A model generated the notes under the pieces. It had not been told where the DNA came from, did no database searches, and was given only the letters and a program-made list of their open reading frames with translations. The translations under genes were made by a program, and so were the position numbers. Shown here in pieces: positions 9,079 through 17,758 of a stretch of DNA of 64,000 bases. How positions within the stretch are numbered: the first letter of the stretch is position 1; every line of letters begins with the position of its first letter. This stretch comes from Gp6-AA40 sp035492455 (lineage in GTDB: Bacteria > Acidobacteriota > Vicinamibacteria > Vicinamibacterales > UBA2999): assembly GCA_035492455.1 (NCBI GenBank), contig DATJJE010000009.1, positions 62,001-126,000 on the forward strand. The letters run 5' to 3'.

Positions 9079-9090
9079 TTACGGCGGGAA

Positions 9091-9366
9091 CTAACTTCTA
9101 AGTCTCGAATGGCCGGGGTCGGTGGGGCCGGCGGCGCGATCGCTTGCGCGCTTACGCAGCACGATGACCAGACCGACGAGCAACCCGGCAATGGCGGCGG
9201 CGATCATCACGACACCGACAAAACCGACGGACCCGAGGACGACGTCACCCATTGTGATCTCGCGCGTGATAGGCGGCTGGTGGATCGTCTCGACGATGAT
9301 TGGATGGTCGGGCGCAGGCGTGGGCGAGGGCGGCGCGGGCGCGGGCTGTTGGAATGCCATGACCAT
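9091..9366 (-). CDS. Small single-pass membrane protein
   Basis: 91 residues: a Pro/Ala-rich N-terminus (PAPAPPSPTPAPD), one strong TM helix (VGFVGVVMIAAAIAGLLVGLVIVL), then a short basic tail with LRKRAS, indicating N-out/C-in topology by the positive-inside rule. It follows pepA by 21 bases on the same strand. ATG 9366 and ATG 9360 are both possible; neither has a clear ribosome-binding site. Function unknown. Confidence 0.6.
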   Translation of the reverse strand: MVMAFQQPAPAPPSPTPAPDHPIIVETIHQPPITREITMGDVVLGSVGFVGVVMIAAAIAGLLVGLVIVLRKRASDRAAGPTDPGHSRLRS

Positions 9367-9386
9367 GGGCCGGCGGAAGCCAGTCC

Positions 9387-10904
9387 CTATGGCTTCAGAT
9401 TACCCCATGCGTCCACAGCCAGCGCGAGCTCGGCGAGCGTCCGCACGCCGACGCCGGTCGCCCCTTTCGGCTGATATGGCTTCGCCTCTTCGGCCCAGGC
9501 GGTGCCGGCAATATCCATGTGGACCCACGGCAGATCGCCGACAAACTCCTTGATGAAGAGTGCCGCGCTGATGGCCCCGCCCGCACGGCCACCCGTGTTG
9601 GTGAAGTCCGCAATTTCGCTCTTCAGCAACTCCTTGTAGTCGTCGAAGATCGGCATCGGCCACGAACGGTCGCCGGCGCGCTCGCTCGCCTGCCGTACGT
9701 GCTCGACCCATCCGGCGGGCCGGCCGAATAAACCACTGGTGGTCTTGCCGAGCGCCACGACGCAGGCGCCTGTCAGCGTTGCCACATCGACAAGATGCGT
9801 CACGCCCATCTGGCGCGCGTACCAGAGTGCGTCGCCGAGAATCAGACGGCCTTCCGCATCGGTGTTCAAGACTTCGACGGTCTTCCCTTCCGCGCTCGTC
9901 AGGATGTCGCCCGGCTTCATCGCGCGGCCGCCGGGCATGTTTTCGGTGGCGGGCACGACGCCGATGCAGGCAATAGGCGCCTTCAGCCGCGCGAGAGCAA
10001 TCATGGCGCTGATGACGGCGGCGCCGCCGGACATGTCATCCTTCATCTTGTCCATGTTTTCCGACGGCTTGATCGAAATGCCGCCGGTATCGAAGGTGAT
10101 GCCCTTGCCGACCAGTCCGAGCACGACGCCGCCGCGCGCGTTCTTCGGTTCATGCCGCAACACGATGACGCGCGGCGGTTGATCGCTGCCGCGCGCCACC
10201 CCGAGCAGCAGCCCCATCTTCAGATCGGCAATCTGCCGCTCGTCGAGCACCTCGACGCCAAGCCCCGCCTCTTTCGCGAGCATTGCCGCGCGATCCGCAA
10301 ACGCACGCGGCGTCAGCACGTTGCCGGGCTCATTCGACAGCTCACGCGCCATGTTCGTGCACTCACCAAGCACACGACCGCGCTCGACAACGTCCTGATT
10401 GACGTCGCTGACGCGCAGCTCCACGCGCTCGAGCCATGCGACCGCAGGGCCTGCGGTCCTATACGTCGTGCCTTCGTAATTCGCGAGTACCGCACCTTCA
10501 GCGAGCGCCTGTGCCGCAACGTCAGGCGCTGCGCCCTCGACACGACGCCAGAGGACCGTGACGCTTGCCAGGCGGCGTTGCCGCGCCGCCAGGGCGCCCA
10601 CGCTCGCGATCCGGCGAATCCGCTCGCTTGTAACGTCGCCGCGCGGGCCGGCGCCGACGAGCAGCGCGCGGCGGGCTCTCACGGTGTCTCCGGTGAGTGG
10701 CATCAGCAGCTGCTCAAACGGCTTGCCGCCGAATTCTCCACGCTGCCGCGCGGCGGCGTATTCACCGCCAGAGGCCCGATCGAGATCGGGTTCGTCGCCC
10801 AAATCGTCGTTTTCGAAGACGGGAACGATGAGGAGGTCGGTGTCGAGATCGCGCGTCTTCCGGGCCGTTGCCGTCACGGCCGGTGTCTTGTGCACGTCCT
10901 GCAT
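9387..10904 (-). CDS. pepA: Leucyl aminopeptidase (M17)
   Basis: Cytoplasmic dimetal aminopeptidase that removes N-terminal residues from peptides; the family is hexameric. The 505-residue length is normal. The catalytic half shows KGITFDTGGISIKPS with the metal-binding Lys and Asp, MKDDMSGGAAV, and NTDAEGRLILGDAL with the second Asp/Glu pair and the catalytic Arg. The N-terminal regulatory domain spans ~1-170. In the linker at about residue 150 the reading frame runs through a 19-base palindrome (10440-10458) translated as RTAGPAV, an apparent in-frame insertion at a variable site. Divergent from the gene at 10976. Confidence 0.95.
   Translation of the reverse strand: MQDVHKTPAVTATARKTRDLDTDLLIVPVFENDDLGDEPDLDRASGGEYAAARQRGEFGGKPFEQLLMPLTGDTVRARRALLVGAGPRGDVTSERIRRIASVGALAARQRRLASVTVLWRRVEGAAPDVAAQALAEGAVLANYEGTTYRTAGPAVAWLERVELRVSDVNQDVVERGRVLGECTNMARELSNEPGNVLTPRAFADRAAMLAKEAGLGVEVLDERQIADLKMGLLLGVARGSDQPPRVIVLRHEPKNARGGVVLGLVGKGITFDTGGISIKPSENMDKMKDDMSGGAAVISAMIALARLKAPIACIGVVPATENMPGGRAMKPGDILTSAEGKTVEVLNTDAEGRLILGDALWYARQMGVTHLVDVATLTGACVVALGKTTSGLFGRPAGWVEHVRQASERAGDRSWPMPIFDDYKELLKSEIADFTNTGGRAGGAISAALFIKEFVGDLPWVHMDIAGTAWAEEAKPYQPKGATGVGVRTLAELALAVDAWGNLKP
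10440..10458 (+). repeat. Perfect palindrome inside pepA
   Basis: GACCGCAGG (10440-10448), one central base, CCTGCGGTC (10450-10458). It lies in frame within the pepA N-terminal domain and is followed by CTATACG. The length keeps the reading frame. It is one of several palindromes in coding sequence in this window. Confidence 0.7.
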
Positions 10905-10919
10905 CTCCGCGTACGGTCC

Positions 10920-10948
10920 TTGTGGGGCAAGGTCCGGCGTCTTAGAAT
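10920..10948 (+). promoter_or_regulatory. Sigma70-like promoter of the 10976 gene
   Basis: TTGTGG (10920-10925), a 17-base spacer, and TAGAAT (10943-10948). The predicted transcript would start near 10955 and leave room for an AAGGGA ribosome-binding site before ATG 10976. Confidence 0.5.
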
Positions 10949-10975
10949 CGAAGGCGCCAGCTCAAGGGACCAATC

Positions 10976-11410
10976 ATGACTAACCTACGTCGCGCGCTCA
11001 CGCTTCCTGCGCTTGCCGCTGCTCTGGTGGCCACGGGACCTCTCTGGGCGGCGCAGCGCGACGCTGACAAGAAACCAAGTTTATCACTCAAGGCGAACCC
11101 GCCAGCGGGTTTTGCTCCGCTTCGCGTCCACCTCACCGTCGATGTCCGGGGTGGCGCGAACGACTACGCCGAGTTCTACTGCCCCACCGTGCAGTGGGAC
11201 TGGGACGATGGCACCATCTCTGAGACGTCAGAGGACTGCAATCCGTATGAAGCGGGCAAGAGCAGCATCCAGCGTCGCTACAGCGCGGATCATACCTTCC
11301 GTCTTTCCGGCGATTATCGTCTGGCGTTCCGTCTGAAACAGAAGGACAAAGTGATCTCCTCGGCGACGACGACGCTGACCGTGCGCGCCGGCGCGAACGA
11401 AGGTTTTTAG
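10976..11410 (+). CDS. Secreted PKD-like domain protein
   Basis: 144 residues with a signal peptide (RRALTLPALAAALVATGPLWA) and one Ig/PKD-like domain. The PKD hallmark WDWDDGTISET and the preceding LKANPPAGFAPLRVHLTVDV are clear, and the final strand is SATTTLTVRA. A pair of cysteines (FYCPT, EDCNP) could form a disulfide. It is probably periplasmic or surface-exposed and may mediate binding. Precedes the 11438 gene by 27 bases, but no shared function is evident. Confidence 0.7.
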   Translation: MTNLRRALTLPALAAALVATGPLWAAQRDADKKPSLSLKANPPAGFAPLRVHLTVDVRGGANDYAEFYCPTVQWDWDDGTISETSEDCNPYEAGKSSIQRRYSADHTFRLSGDYRLAFRLKQKDKVISSATTTLTVRAGANEGF

Positions 11411-11437
11411 GCATCTTTGACTGCGACAGAGCAAGTG

Positions 11438-11869
11438 ATGTCGGAGATTCAGGGGCGCGTGCGCGAGCGTGTGCGCGCCGAACTGGTCCGGCACGGCGCG
11501 TCGGCCGCGCTCGAAGATCCGACGCTGTTCGCCGAGATTGACGCGCTGCTGCGCGACGCCATCGAACGCAGCCAGCCATCGGCGCTGCTGCTTCCCGAAC
11601 TGCTCGGCGATCCGTCCACGTGGCGCCTCGAGACGGCAATCAAATATCAATCCCACCGCGGCGCCGCCGGTGCGCCGATCGTCTTCGTCAAGCAGCGCCT
11701 GCTGATGCCGCTGCTCCGCTGGTTCTACGAATTCAACCGCGACAACTTCGAGCGGCAGCGCCGCATCAACCAGGTGCTGTTCGCATGCGTGCAGGAGCTG
11801 GCCATCGAGACGACCCGGCTGCGCCGGGAGCTGCGCGAGCGCTCCGGCGAGCGTGTCAACCGCGCGTGA
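11438..11869 (+). CDS. Hypothetical protein next to a glycosyltransferase
   Basis: About 143 residues, mostly helical and charged (RVRERVRAELVRHG, DALLRDAIERS), with a central hydrophobic patch (APIVFVKQRLLMPLLRWFYEF) and a C-terminal helix RRELRERSGERV that may form a coiled coil. No signal peptide. The open frame begins at TTG 11417; ATG 11438 is the better start. It is 24 bases upstream of a family-4 glycosyltransferase, suggesting a role in glycan assembly, but I recognise no domain. Confidence 0.6.
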   Translation: MSEIQGRVRERVRAELVRHGASAALEDPTLFAEIDALLRDAIERSQPSALLLPELLGDPSTWRLETAIKYQSHRGAAGAPIVFVKQRLLMPLLRWFYEFNRDNFERQRRINQVLFACVQELAIETTRLRRELRERSGERVNRA

Positions 11870-11893
11870 GATCCGCCGTGAGCTACAGTTAGC

Positions 11894-13087
11894 GTGAAAC
11901 TGGCGTTCGTCGTCCAGCGCTATGGCGCCGGCATCGCCGGCGGATCGGAAATGCACTGCCGCCAGCTCGCCGAGCGTCTGTCTCGGCGCCACGACATCAC
12001 CGTTCTCACCACCTCCGCACGCGACTACGTGACGTGGGACAACGCGCTGCCCGCAGGCCCTTCCACCGAGAACGGCGTGCGCGTGCATCGCTTTCCCGTC
12101 GCCCGTCCGCGCAACCTGAAGGTGTTTGCGGATCTCAGCGACGAAGTGTTTGACGATCTCGGCTCGACGCCGGAGCGCGAGGAGGAATGGTTTCGCGCGA
12201 ACGGCCCCGATGCGCCTGCGCTGCTCGAGTACCTTCGTGCCCACGGGCGCGAGTACGACCTTGTACTGTTCTGGGCGTTCCGCTATGCGCCGACCTATTT
12301 CGGTCTGCCGCTGGTTGCGGATCGCGCCGTTCTGGTGCCCACCGCCGAAGAGGATCCCGCGGTGGACCTGGACGTCATTCCCGACTACTTCGCGCGAGCA
12401 GCGGGCTACCTTTTTCTCACTCCCGAGGAAGAAGCGCTCGTTTCTACTCGGGCCGGACGCACACTTCATCCATCGCGCGTGATCGGCATCGGACTCGAGC
12501 CGGAGCAGGACCGTCATCCATCTCGTGATGCGATCGACCGGCTCGGCGTGCCCACAGATTTCGTGCTCTATCTCGGTCGCGTCGATCGAAACAAGGGGTG
12601 CGCGACGCTGCTCGAATACTTCCAGGAGTACATCGCGGAAGGCGGCGCGACGACGCTCGTGCTGGCCGGGCCTTCGACATTGCCAATCCCCGATCACGCA
12701 CGCATACGTGCGCTCGGCTACGTCTCCGACGATGTACGGCAGGCGCTTCTCGCGCACGCCCGCGCGTTGATCGTGCCCTCTCCCTACGAAAGTCTCAGCA
12801 TCGTCCTGCTCGAAGGGTGGAACCACGCGACACCGGCGCTGGTGAACGCCTCCTGCAAGGTGCTGAAGGGTCAGGTACAGCGCGCCAACGGTGGTCTGTA
12901 TTACCGGTCCTCGCGCGAGTTTCAGGAAGCGCTCACCTGGCTGCTTGCGCATGACGCCAATCGGCGCGATCTCGGCGAACAGGGGCTCGCATATGTCGAT
13001 CGCGAATATCGCTGGCCGACGGTGATCGAGCGCGTCGAGAGTCTGCTCGAGGAAGTCAGTCGACGACAGTCACCGGTACGGGTGTAA
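11894..13087 (+). CDS. Family 4-type glycosyltransferase
   Basis: 397-residue GT-B fold enzyme that would transfer a sugar from a nucleotide donor onto a glycan or lipid acceptor. The N-terminal lobe starts with KLAFVVQRYGAGIAGGSEMHCRQLAERLS, the typical acceptor-side opening. The C-terminal lobe has LYLGRVDRNKGC (donor lobe start) and ALIVPSPYESLSIVLLEGWNHATPAL, the EX7E-like motif. The GTG start lies four bases after TACAGT, so the message may be leaderless. Its 3' end overlaps the convergent JAMM gene by 32 bases. Donor and acceptor cannot be deduced. Confidence 0.85.
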   Translation: MKLAFVVQRYGAGIAGGSEMHCRQLAERLSRRHDITVLTTSARDYVTWDNALPAGPSTENGVRVHRFPVARPRNLKVFADLSDEVFDDLGSTPEREEEWFRANGPDAPALLEYLRAHGREYDLVLFWAFRYAPTYFGLPLVADRAVLVPTAEEDPAVDLDVIPDYFARAAGYLFLTPEEEALVSTRAGRTLHPSRVIGIGLEPEQDRHPSRDAIDRLGVPTDFVLYLGRVDRNKGCATLLEYFQEYIAEGGATTLVLAGPSTLPIPDHARIRALGYVSDDVRQALLAHARALIVPSPYESLSIVLLEGWNHATPALVNASCKVLKGQVQRANGGLYYRSSREFQEALTWLLAHDANRRDLGEQGLAYVDREYRWPTVIERVESLLEEVSRRQSPVRV

Positions 13088-13496
13088 GCGTCTCGCCCAT
13101 CAACGTGTAGGCGGCGATTTGCATCCCCGAACCGCCGAGCCCGACGATCAGAAAGACAAAGTCACGAAAGGCCTGGGCGCTGTCGGTCTGCGATGGCTCC
13201 GGAGTGCCGCGTGGATGCGAGTGATACGCACCGACGACCGCGAAGTGTTCTGATTGCTGCTCGTTGATCCGCCGGCAGCGCCGGATCTGCGTGAAGTAAT
13301 CGACGGGAGAGATCTCGTAGCGCTTCGTCGGGTCCGACGCTCCATTGCTGGTGGGGATGGCCTCGAGAATATCGCCGCCCCTTCCGACCAACAACCCACA
13401 ACATTCATTGGGCGCGTCACGGTGCGCATGCGCAACGATGGCCCTCAATGCTTCGCGATCGATCCGTAACGTCGGCGCTATCAAGACAGGAAGCAC
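13056..13496 (-). CDS. JAMM/MPN-domain metalloprotease-like protein
   Basis: 146 residues forming a single Mov34/MPN (JAMM) domain, a zinc isopeptidase or peptidase fold. The catalytic Glu is in DAPNECCGLLVG, and the zinc ligands are in YHSHPRGTPEPSQTD (HxHP...SxxD), so the enzyme appears intact. In bacteria such proteins process ubiquitin-like sulfur carriers or other tails, but no such partner is in the window. The GTG start at 13496 overlaps the lipoprotein gene's end by 16 bases; TTG 13484 is an alternative that gives a tight stop/start overlap. Confidence 0.85.
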   Translation of the reverse strand: MLPVLIAPTLRIDREALRAIVAHAHRDAPNECCGLLVGRGGDILEAIPTSNGASDPTKRYEISPVDYFTQIRRCRRINEQQSEHFAVVGAYHSHPRGTPEPSQTDSAQAFRDFVFLIVGLGGSGMQIAAYTLMGETLTPVPVTVVD

Positions 13497-14251
13497 GCGC
13501 TGTTGCCAACAACACGCGTGTCAAACGCACAAAACTGTGATGGGCTGCTGAGACCGCACCCGGGAGTGCGCGACGAGATCGCCGCCATGAATCGTCCCGA
13601 TGGTGGCGTGTTCCATCGATAGGACGTCGCTCCGCCAGTACCCGTCGAGATGATCGCCGGCGTATAGCCTGGTGTGCTGGAGGCAAACACGTCGAGGACA
13701 TAGTCGGTCGCCCCGTTCACCGCGGCCCATGAAAACTGTATCGACTCCAGCGACACCATTGCCTGAGGCCGCGACGGCGTCACGGTGCACGAGCGCGGCA
13801 GAACGACATCCAAGGTCGTATCCCCGCTGATGGCGACGCCGCGGAGCACCGTATTGAATCCAGACCGCTGAAACAGCGACTCAAAACCAACGACGCGACC
13901 CGGATTCGTGACTTCGTACGCAACCGTATAGCGTCCGCGCGCGTCGGATACAGCCGCCGGCACATACGGGCCGGCTTGCGGCCGTCCACCAATGTCCTGG
14001 CGCACCGAAACCGTCACGTTTGAAAGCGGACTCGTCTCGTCGCCGCCGTCACGAATCACACCCGAGACGAGATAGGTGCCGATAGGAGCAGGCGGCGGCG
14101 AAGGCGCAGGCGCAGGAACTGGAGTTGGCGCGGGACTTGGAACTGGAGCGGGAAGCGGTGATGGCACCGCCGGCCCGGGCGACTGATTCGAGCCGCATGA
14201 CCACGCTATCAGCGCAACGGCACACACGTGAGCGACGCCGGCATACCGCAT
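13481..14251 (-). CDS. Lipoprotein with carboxypeptidase-regulatory-like domain
   Basis: 256 residues. The N-terminal hydrophobic stretch ends in a lipobox (IAWSCGS), followed by a long Pro/Ala linker (repeats of PAP, PSP, PVP) that probably spans the envelope. A Cna-B/carboxypeptidase regulatory-like domain follows (YLVSGVIRDGG...GRYTVAYEV). The C-terminal part resembles a fibronectin III-type fold (IQFSWAAVNGATDYVLDVF). Cysteines near the end (PGCGL, FCAF, ACF) may pair. It lies ten bases downstream of the thiolase gene and could be read through from the aromatic operon. No catalytic motif; likely a surface binding protein. Confidence 0.65.
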   Translation of the reverse strand: MRYAGVAHVCAVALIAWSCGSNQSPGPAVPSPLPAPVPSPAPTPVPAPAPSPPPAPIGTYLVSGVIRDGGDETSPLSNVTVSVRQDIGGRPQAGPYVPAAVSDARGRYTVAYEVTNPGRVVGFESLFQRSGFNTVLRGVAISGDTTLDVVLPRSCTVTPSRPQAMVSLESIQFSWAAVNGATDYVLDVFASSTPGYTPAIISTGTGGATSYRWNTPPSGRFMAAISSRTPGCGLSSPSQFCAFDTRVVGNSACFLS

Positions 14252-14261
14252 GACTACCTAG

Positions 14262-15455
14262 TCAGGGGCGGACCTCAATCGCCATCGCGATTCCCATGCC
14301 GCCGCCGATGCACAACGAGGCGACACCTCTGCCCCCGCCCTGCGCGCGAAGCGCATAGATCAACGTAGTCAGCACGCGCGCGCCGCTCGCGCCAATGGGA
14401 TGTCCAAGCGAGATCGCGCCGCCGCGCGTGTTTACCCTGGCAGCGTCGAGCTTCAGCTCCTTTGCGACAGCTACGGCTTGCACGGCGAACGCCTCGTTGA
14501 GCTCGAACAGATCGATGTCGGCGGTCTTCAGCTTCGCGCGATCGAGCGCCCTCTGCACGGCAGGTATCGGCCCCATGCCCATGATTGCGGGATCGACACC
14601 TGTTGATGCGAACGACAGGATCTTCGCGATCGGCTTGCGTCCCAGCTTGGCCGCGCGTTCCGCCGTCGCAACGACAACCGCCGCGGCGCCGTCGTTTATG
14701 CCCGACGCGTTGCCGGCGGTGACGCTGCCGTCCTTCTTGAACGCGGGTTTGAGACCCGCGAGCTTCTCGGCCGTCGTGCCCGCGCGCGGATATTCGTCCG
14801 TGTCGAACGTGATCGGGTCGCCCTTCTTCTGCGGGATCGATACTGGAACGATCTCTTCTTTGAAAAGACCTGCCCTGATCGCCGCCTCGGCTCGCCGCTG
14901 GCTTTCAGCCGCGTACGCATCCTGTTCTTCGCGGCTGACGTTAAAGCGACTGGCAATGTTCTCGGCCGTGACGCCCATGTGACAGCCGCCCATCGCGCAG
15001 GTCAGTCCCTCGAGGAGCATCGAGTCGTAGACCTCGCCGTGGCCCATGCGGAAGCCCCAGCGCGCGCCTTTGAGAATGTAGGGCGCGTTGGTCATCGATT
15101 CCGTTCCACCGGCGAGCACCAGATCCGTGTAGCCGACGCGCGTCGCTTCGACGGCGTGCACTACCGATTGCAGCCCCGAGCCGCACACGCGGTTGACCGT
15201 TTCACCCGGCACTTCCTGCGGCACACCTGCCTTGATTGCTGCCTGCCGCGCGACGTTCATTCCAGCGCCGGCTTGCAGGACGCATCCCATGATCACGTCG
15301 CCGAGATCGATCGGGTTCACGTCGGCGCGCCGAATTGCTTCACGAATGACGATGGCGCCGAGGTCGGCGGCGGAAAAGTCTTTTAGTGAGCCGCCAAATG
15401 ATCCGATCGGTGTTCGGCAGGCGCTGAGAATGACTGCGGGTTCGTAATCGGGCAT
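14262..15455 (-). CDS. atoB: Acetyl-CoA C-acetyltransferase (thiolase)
   Basis: Condenses two acetyl-CoA to acetoacetyl-CoA or cleaves the product with CoA. 397 residues, standard length. Nucleophilic Cys in VNRVCGSGLQSV, catalytic His in SLGHPIGASGARVL, and the second Cys in SLCIGGGMGIA are all present. The two CoA-transferase genes lie directly upstream, so acetoacetate + CoA donor to acetoacetyl-CoA to 2 acetyl-CoA would be a complete route. Placement at the 3' end of the aromatic amino acid operon is unusual; Tyr/Phe catabolism yields acetoacetate, which may explain it (inference). Confidence 0.92.
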   Translation of the reverse strand: MPDYEPAVILSACRTPIGSFGGSLKDFSAADLGAIVIREAIRRADVNPIDLGDVIMGCVLQAGAGMNVARQAAIKAGVPQEVPGETVNRVCGSGLQSVVHAVEATRVGYTDLVLAGGTESMTNAPYILKGARWGFRMGHGEVYDSMLLEGLTCAMGGCHMGVTAENIASRFNVSREEQDAYAAESQRRAEAAIRAGLFKEEIVPVSIPQKKGDPITFDTDEYPRAGTTAEKLAGLKPAFKKDGSVTAGNASGINDGAAAVVVATAERAAKLGRKPIAKILSFASTGVDPAIMGMGPIPAVQRALDRAKLKTADIDLFELNEAFAVQAVAVAKELKLDAARVNTRGGAISLGHPIGASGARVLTTLIYALRAQGGGRGVASLCIGGGMGIAMAIEVRP

Positions 15456-15488
15456 AACAAATTAGCGGTCGGTCCGGCTAAAGCTGGA

Positions 15489-16136
15489 CTAGAACCTGGC
15501 TGGCTCCTCTTCCATCAGCAGTGTCGCGCCCGTGGCTTTCTTCACCGCGTCGACCGTCGTATCTGACGCCATCTCACGCAGGACGAGACCCTTCGGCGTG
15601 ACATCGATCACCGCCAGCTCGGTGACGATCATGTGCACGACGTTCGTTCCGGTCAGCGGCAGCGAGCACTTCTTCAGAATCTTGTGGCCGCCATCCCTGG
15701 TCGTGTGTTCCATCGCGATGATGACGCGTTTGGCGCCGGCCACGAGATCCATCGCGCCGCCCATTCCCTTCATCATCTTGCCCGGCACCATCCAGTTCGC
15801 CAGGTTTCCCGCTTCGTCCACCTCGAGCGCGCCCAGCACGGTCATATCGATGTGGCCGCCGCGCACCATCGCGAACGAATCCGCGCTGCTGCAATACGAC
15901 GTACCGCGCAGCTCGGTGACGATCTCCTTGCCCGCGTTGACGATGTCCGGATCGATTTCGGACTCGAGCGGATATGGCCCCACGCCGAGCATTCCGTTCT
16001 CGGAGTGCAGCGTGATGTCGACGCCCGGCGGCACGTAATTCGCCACCAGCGTCGGCATGCCGATGCCGAGGTTCACGTAATCGCCGTCGTGCAGCTCCTG
16101 CGCGACGCGGCGGACGATGCGCTCTCTCTTGTCCAT
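15489..16136 (-). CDS. scoB: 3-oxoacid CoA-transferase, subunit B
   Basis: Beta subunit (215 residues) of the heterodimer moving CoA between succinyl-CoA or acetyl-CoA and acetoacetate. The catalytic glutamate lies in LHSENGMLGVGPYP. NLGIGMPTLVANYVP and DLVAGAKRVIIAMEHT are further family landmarks. It follows the alpha subunit by four bases, so the two are translated together. Whether the donor is succinyl-CoA (ScoAB) or acetyl-CoA (AtoDA) cannot be told from the sequence. Confidence 0.9.
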   Translation of the reverse strand: MDKRERIVRRVAQELHDGDYVNLGIGMPTLVANYVPPGVDITLHSENGMLGVGPYPLESEIDPDIVNAGKEIVTELRGTSYCSSADSFAMVRGGHIDMTVLGALEVDEAGNLANWMVPGKMMKGMGGAMDLVAGAKRVIIAMEHTTRDGGHKILKKCSLPLTGTNVVHMIVTELAVIDVTPKGLVLREMASDTTVDAVKKATGATLLMEEEPARF

Positions 16137-16140
16137 GTAG

Positions 16141-16845
16141 TTAGACAGCCTGAAGCTGCCGAACGGTGCGCCGCTCGATGCGCTTCTCGTAATACGCGCC
16201 CTTGAGAACGTGCGTCACGAAGATCCCCGGCGTGACAATGGCGTCGGGATCGAGCTCGCCAGGCTCGACGATTTCCTCGACCTCCGCAAAGGTGACCTTT
16301 GCTGCAGTCGCCATGACCGGATTGAAGTTGCGCGCGGTCTTCCGGTAGATGAGATTGCCTTTGCTGTCGCCCTTGTAGGCCTTGACGAACGCGAAGTCCG
16401 CATGCAACGGCATCTCGAGGACGTAGTTGCGCCCATCGATGACGCGCGTCTCCTTCCCCTCCGCGATCATCGTCCCGTAGCCGGTCGGGGTGAAGAAGCC
16501 GCCGAGGCCGGCGCCGGCCGCGCGCATCCGCTCCGCGAAGGTGCCCTGTGGCACCAGCGTGTATTTAATCTCCCCTGCGATCGCCTGCCGCTCGAACTCC
16601 TTGTTCTCGCCAACATAGCTGCCGATGAAGTGTGCGACCTGCTTGGTCCTGACGAGCATGCCGACGCCGAAATCGTCGACGCCTGGATTGTTGCTGATGA
16701 TCGTCAGGTTGCGCGTGCCGCGGCCATGCAGCGCTCTGATGAGATTCTCAGGAAGGCCGCACAGGCCGAAGCCGCCGCACATGATGCGCGCGCCGTCGGG
16801 AATCATGGCCACCGCTTGCTCGGCGCTCTTCAACACCTTGTTCAT
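16141..16845 (-). CDS. scoA: 3-oxoacid CoA-transferase, subunit A
   Basis: Alpha subunit (234 residues) of the same CoA-transferase. The glycine-rich nucleotide-binding segment MCGGFGLCGLPENLIRAL is typical, as are NNPGVDDFGVG and GGFFTPTGYGT. It begins one base after the tyrA stop, so it is almost certainly in the same transcript as the aromatic genes. Works with scoB and the thiolase in acetoacetate metabolism. Confidence 0.9.
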   Translation of the reverse strand: MNKVLKSAEQAVAMIPDGARIMCGGFGLCGLPENLIRALHGRGTRNLTIISNNPGVDDFGVGMLVRTKQVAHFIGSYVGENKEFERQAIAGEIKYTLVPQGTFAERMRAAGAGLGGFFTPTGYGTMIAEGKETRVIDGRNYVLEMPLHADFAFVKAYKGDSKGNLIYRKTARNFNPVMATAAKVTFAEVEEIVEPGELDPDAIVTPGIFVTHVLKGAYYEKRIERRTVRQLQAV

Positions 16846-16846
16846 G

Positions 16847-17728
16847 TCAGTGATTATCCTTCATCAACTCCGCGCGCCATTTCGCGGCGGCCGAGAAGAT
16901 GGCGTCAACCGCGTCGCCGCGGTGCAGATCGCCCCGCAGCTGCGTCAGCCGCTGAATCAGACAGTCGAGCGCGGCGCCGATTGCATCGGGGTTGGTCGCG
17001 CAGATATCGCGCCACACGTCCGCTGGACTCGATGCGAGTCGCGTGCTGTCGACAAGACCGCGTCCGGCCATGCGCAGGCCGTCCTCCCGCACCACACTTC
17101 CGACGGCATCCATCAACGCGCTTGCCGCCAGCTGCGGCAGGTGGCTGACGAACGCCATCACGCGGTCGTGATCGTCGGCTGAAAGGATTGACGGCTTTGC
17201 ACCGAGGCCGGCGACGAACCGCGACAGGCGATCGAGCGTGTCCTGGGAGGCCTGCGCGTCGGGCGTGAAGATCCAGGGGCGGCCGGCGAACAGATCCGGC
17301 CGCGCGAAGGCGAAGCCGCCGCGCTCGCCGCCGCCGAGCGGATGGCCGCCGACGAATGAAATGTGCTGCGGAAGCGCGCGCGCCGCGCTGATGATGTCGC
17401 GTTTGGTTCCGCCTACGTCGGTAATAGTGACAGGTCGGCCAGTGACAGCTAGGGCGGGTCCTTTTGCACCCGCCAGACTGTTCAGAATCTGAATATTCTG
17501 GCGAACGGGTGCCGCGAGAATGACGAGCGAGGCGTCTGTGACCGCGTCGATGTTCGCGAAGCCGCGCTCGATGGCGCCCGCGCCCATGGCATGCGCAAGC
17601 ACGGGCTCGGCGTCCACGCCGTAGACGCGCGACTCCGGCCAACGCTCGCGGATGCCCAGCGCGATCGACCCTCCAATCAGGCCGAGGCCGACGATTGCTA
17701 TAGAGGTAAACGGAGGATCGGTCGCCAC
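16847..17728 (-). CDS. tyrA: Prephenate dehydrogenase
   Basis: NAD(P)-dependent oxidative decarboxylation of prephenate to 4-hydroxyphenylpyruvate, the committed step to tyrosine. Dinucleotide fold IAIVGLGLIGGSIALGI at the N-terminus; active-site His in FVGGHPLGGGERGG; DDHDRVMAFVSHLPQ follows. 293 residues, no fused chorismate mutase (a separate gene lies upstream). In-frame palindrome 17453-17474 encodes LAGAKGPAL between the Rossmann strand and TDVGGTKR, a site where homologues normally have only a short turn. GTG 17728 is used; the start is separated from aroF by a 7-mer tandem repeat. Confidence 0.92.
   Translation of the reverse strand: MATDPPFTSIAIVGLGLIGGSIALGIRERWPESRVYGVDAEPVLAHAMGAGAIERGFANIDAVTDASLVILAAPVRQNIQILNSLAGAKGPALAVTGRPVTITDVGGTKRDIISAARALPQHISFVGGHPLGGGERGGFAFARPDLFAGRPWIFTPDAQASQDTLDRLSRFVAGLGAKPSILSADDHDRVMAFVSHLPQLAASALMDAVGSVVREDGLRMAGRGLVDSTRLASSPADVWRDICATNPDAIGAALDCLIQRLTQLRGDLHRGDAVDAIFSAAAKWRAELMKDNH
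17453..17474 (+). repeat. In-frame palindrome inside tyrA
   Basis: GGCGGGT (17453-17459) and ACCCGCC (17468-17474) around an eight-base loop. It shares the GCGGGT/ACCCGC core with elements at 19929 and 36184. Translated within tyrA. Confidence 0.65.
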
Positions 17729-17729
17729 C

Positions 17730-17757
17730 TTGGGAGTTGGAAGTTGGAAGTTGGGCG
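17730..17757 (+). repeat. Tandem 7-mer repeat between aroF and tyrA
   Basis: Four consecutive seven-base units, TTGGGAG, TTGGAAG, TTGGAAG, TTGGGCG, fill nearly the whole aroF-tyrA gap. They lie where the tyrA ribosome-binding site is expected. Confidence 0.65.
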
Positions 17758-17758
17758 T

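Noticed and set aside
11228..12952. 574-aa open frame antisense to the glycosyltransferase region
   Set aside because: It covers three well-supported plus-strand genes in antisense, has a low-complexity Arg/Ala/His composition and no recognisable domain; a shadow of GC-rich codon bias.
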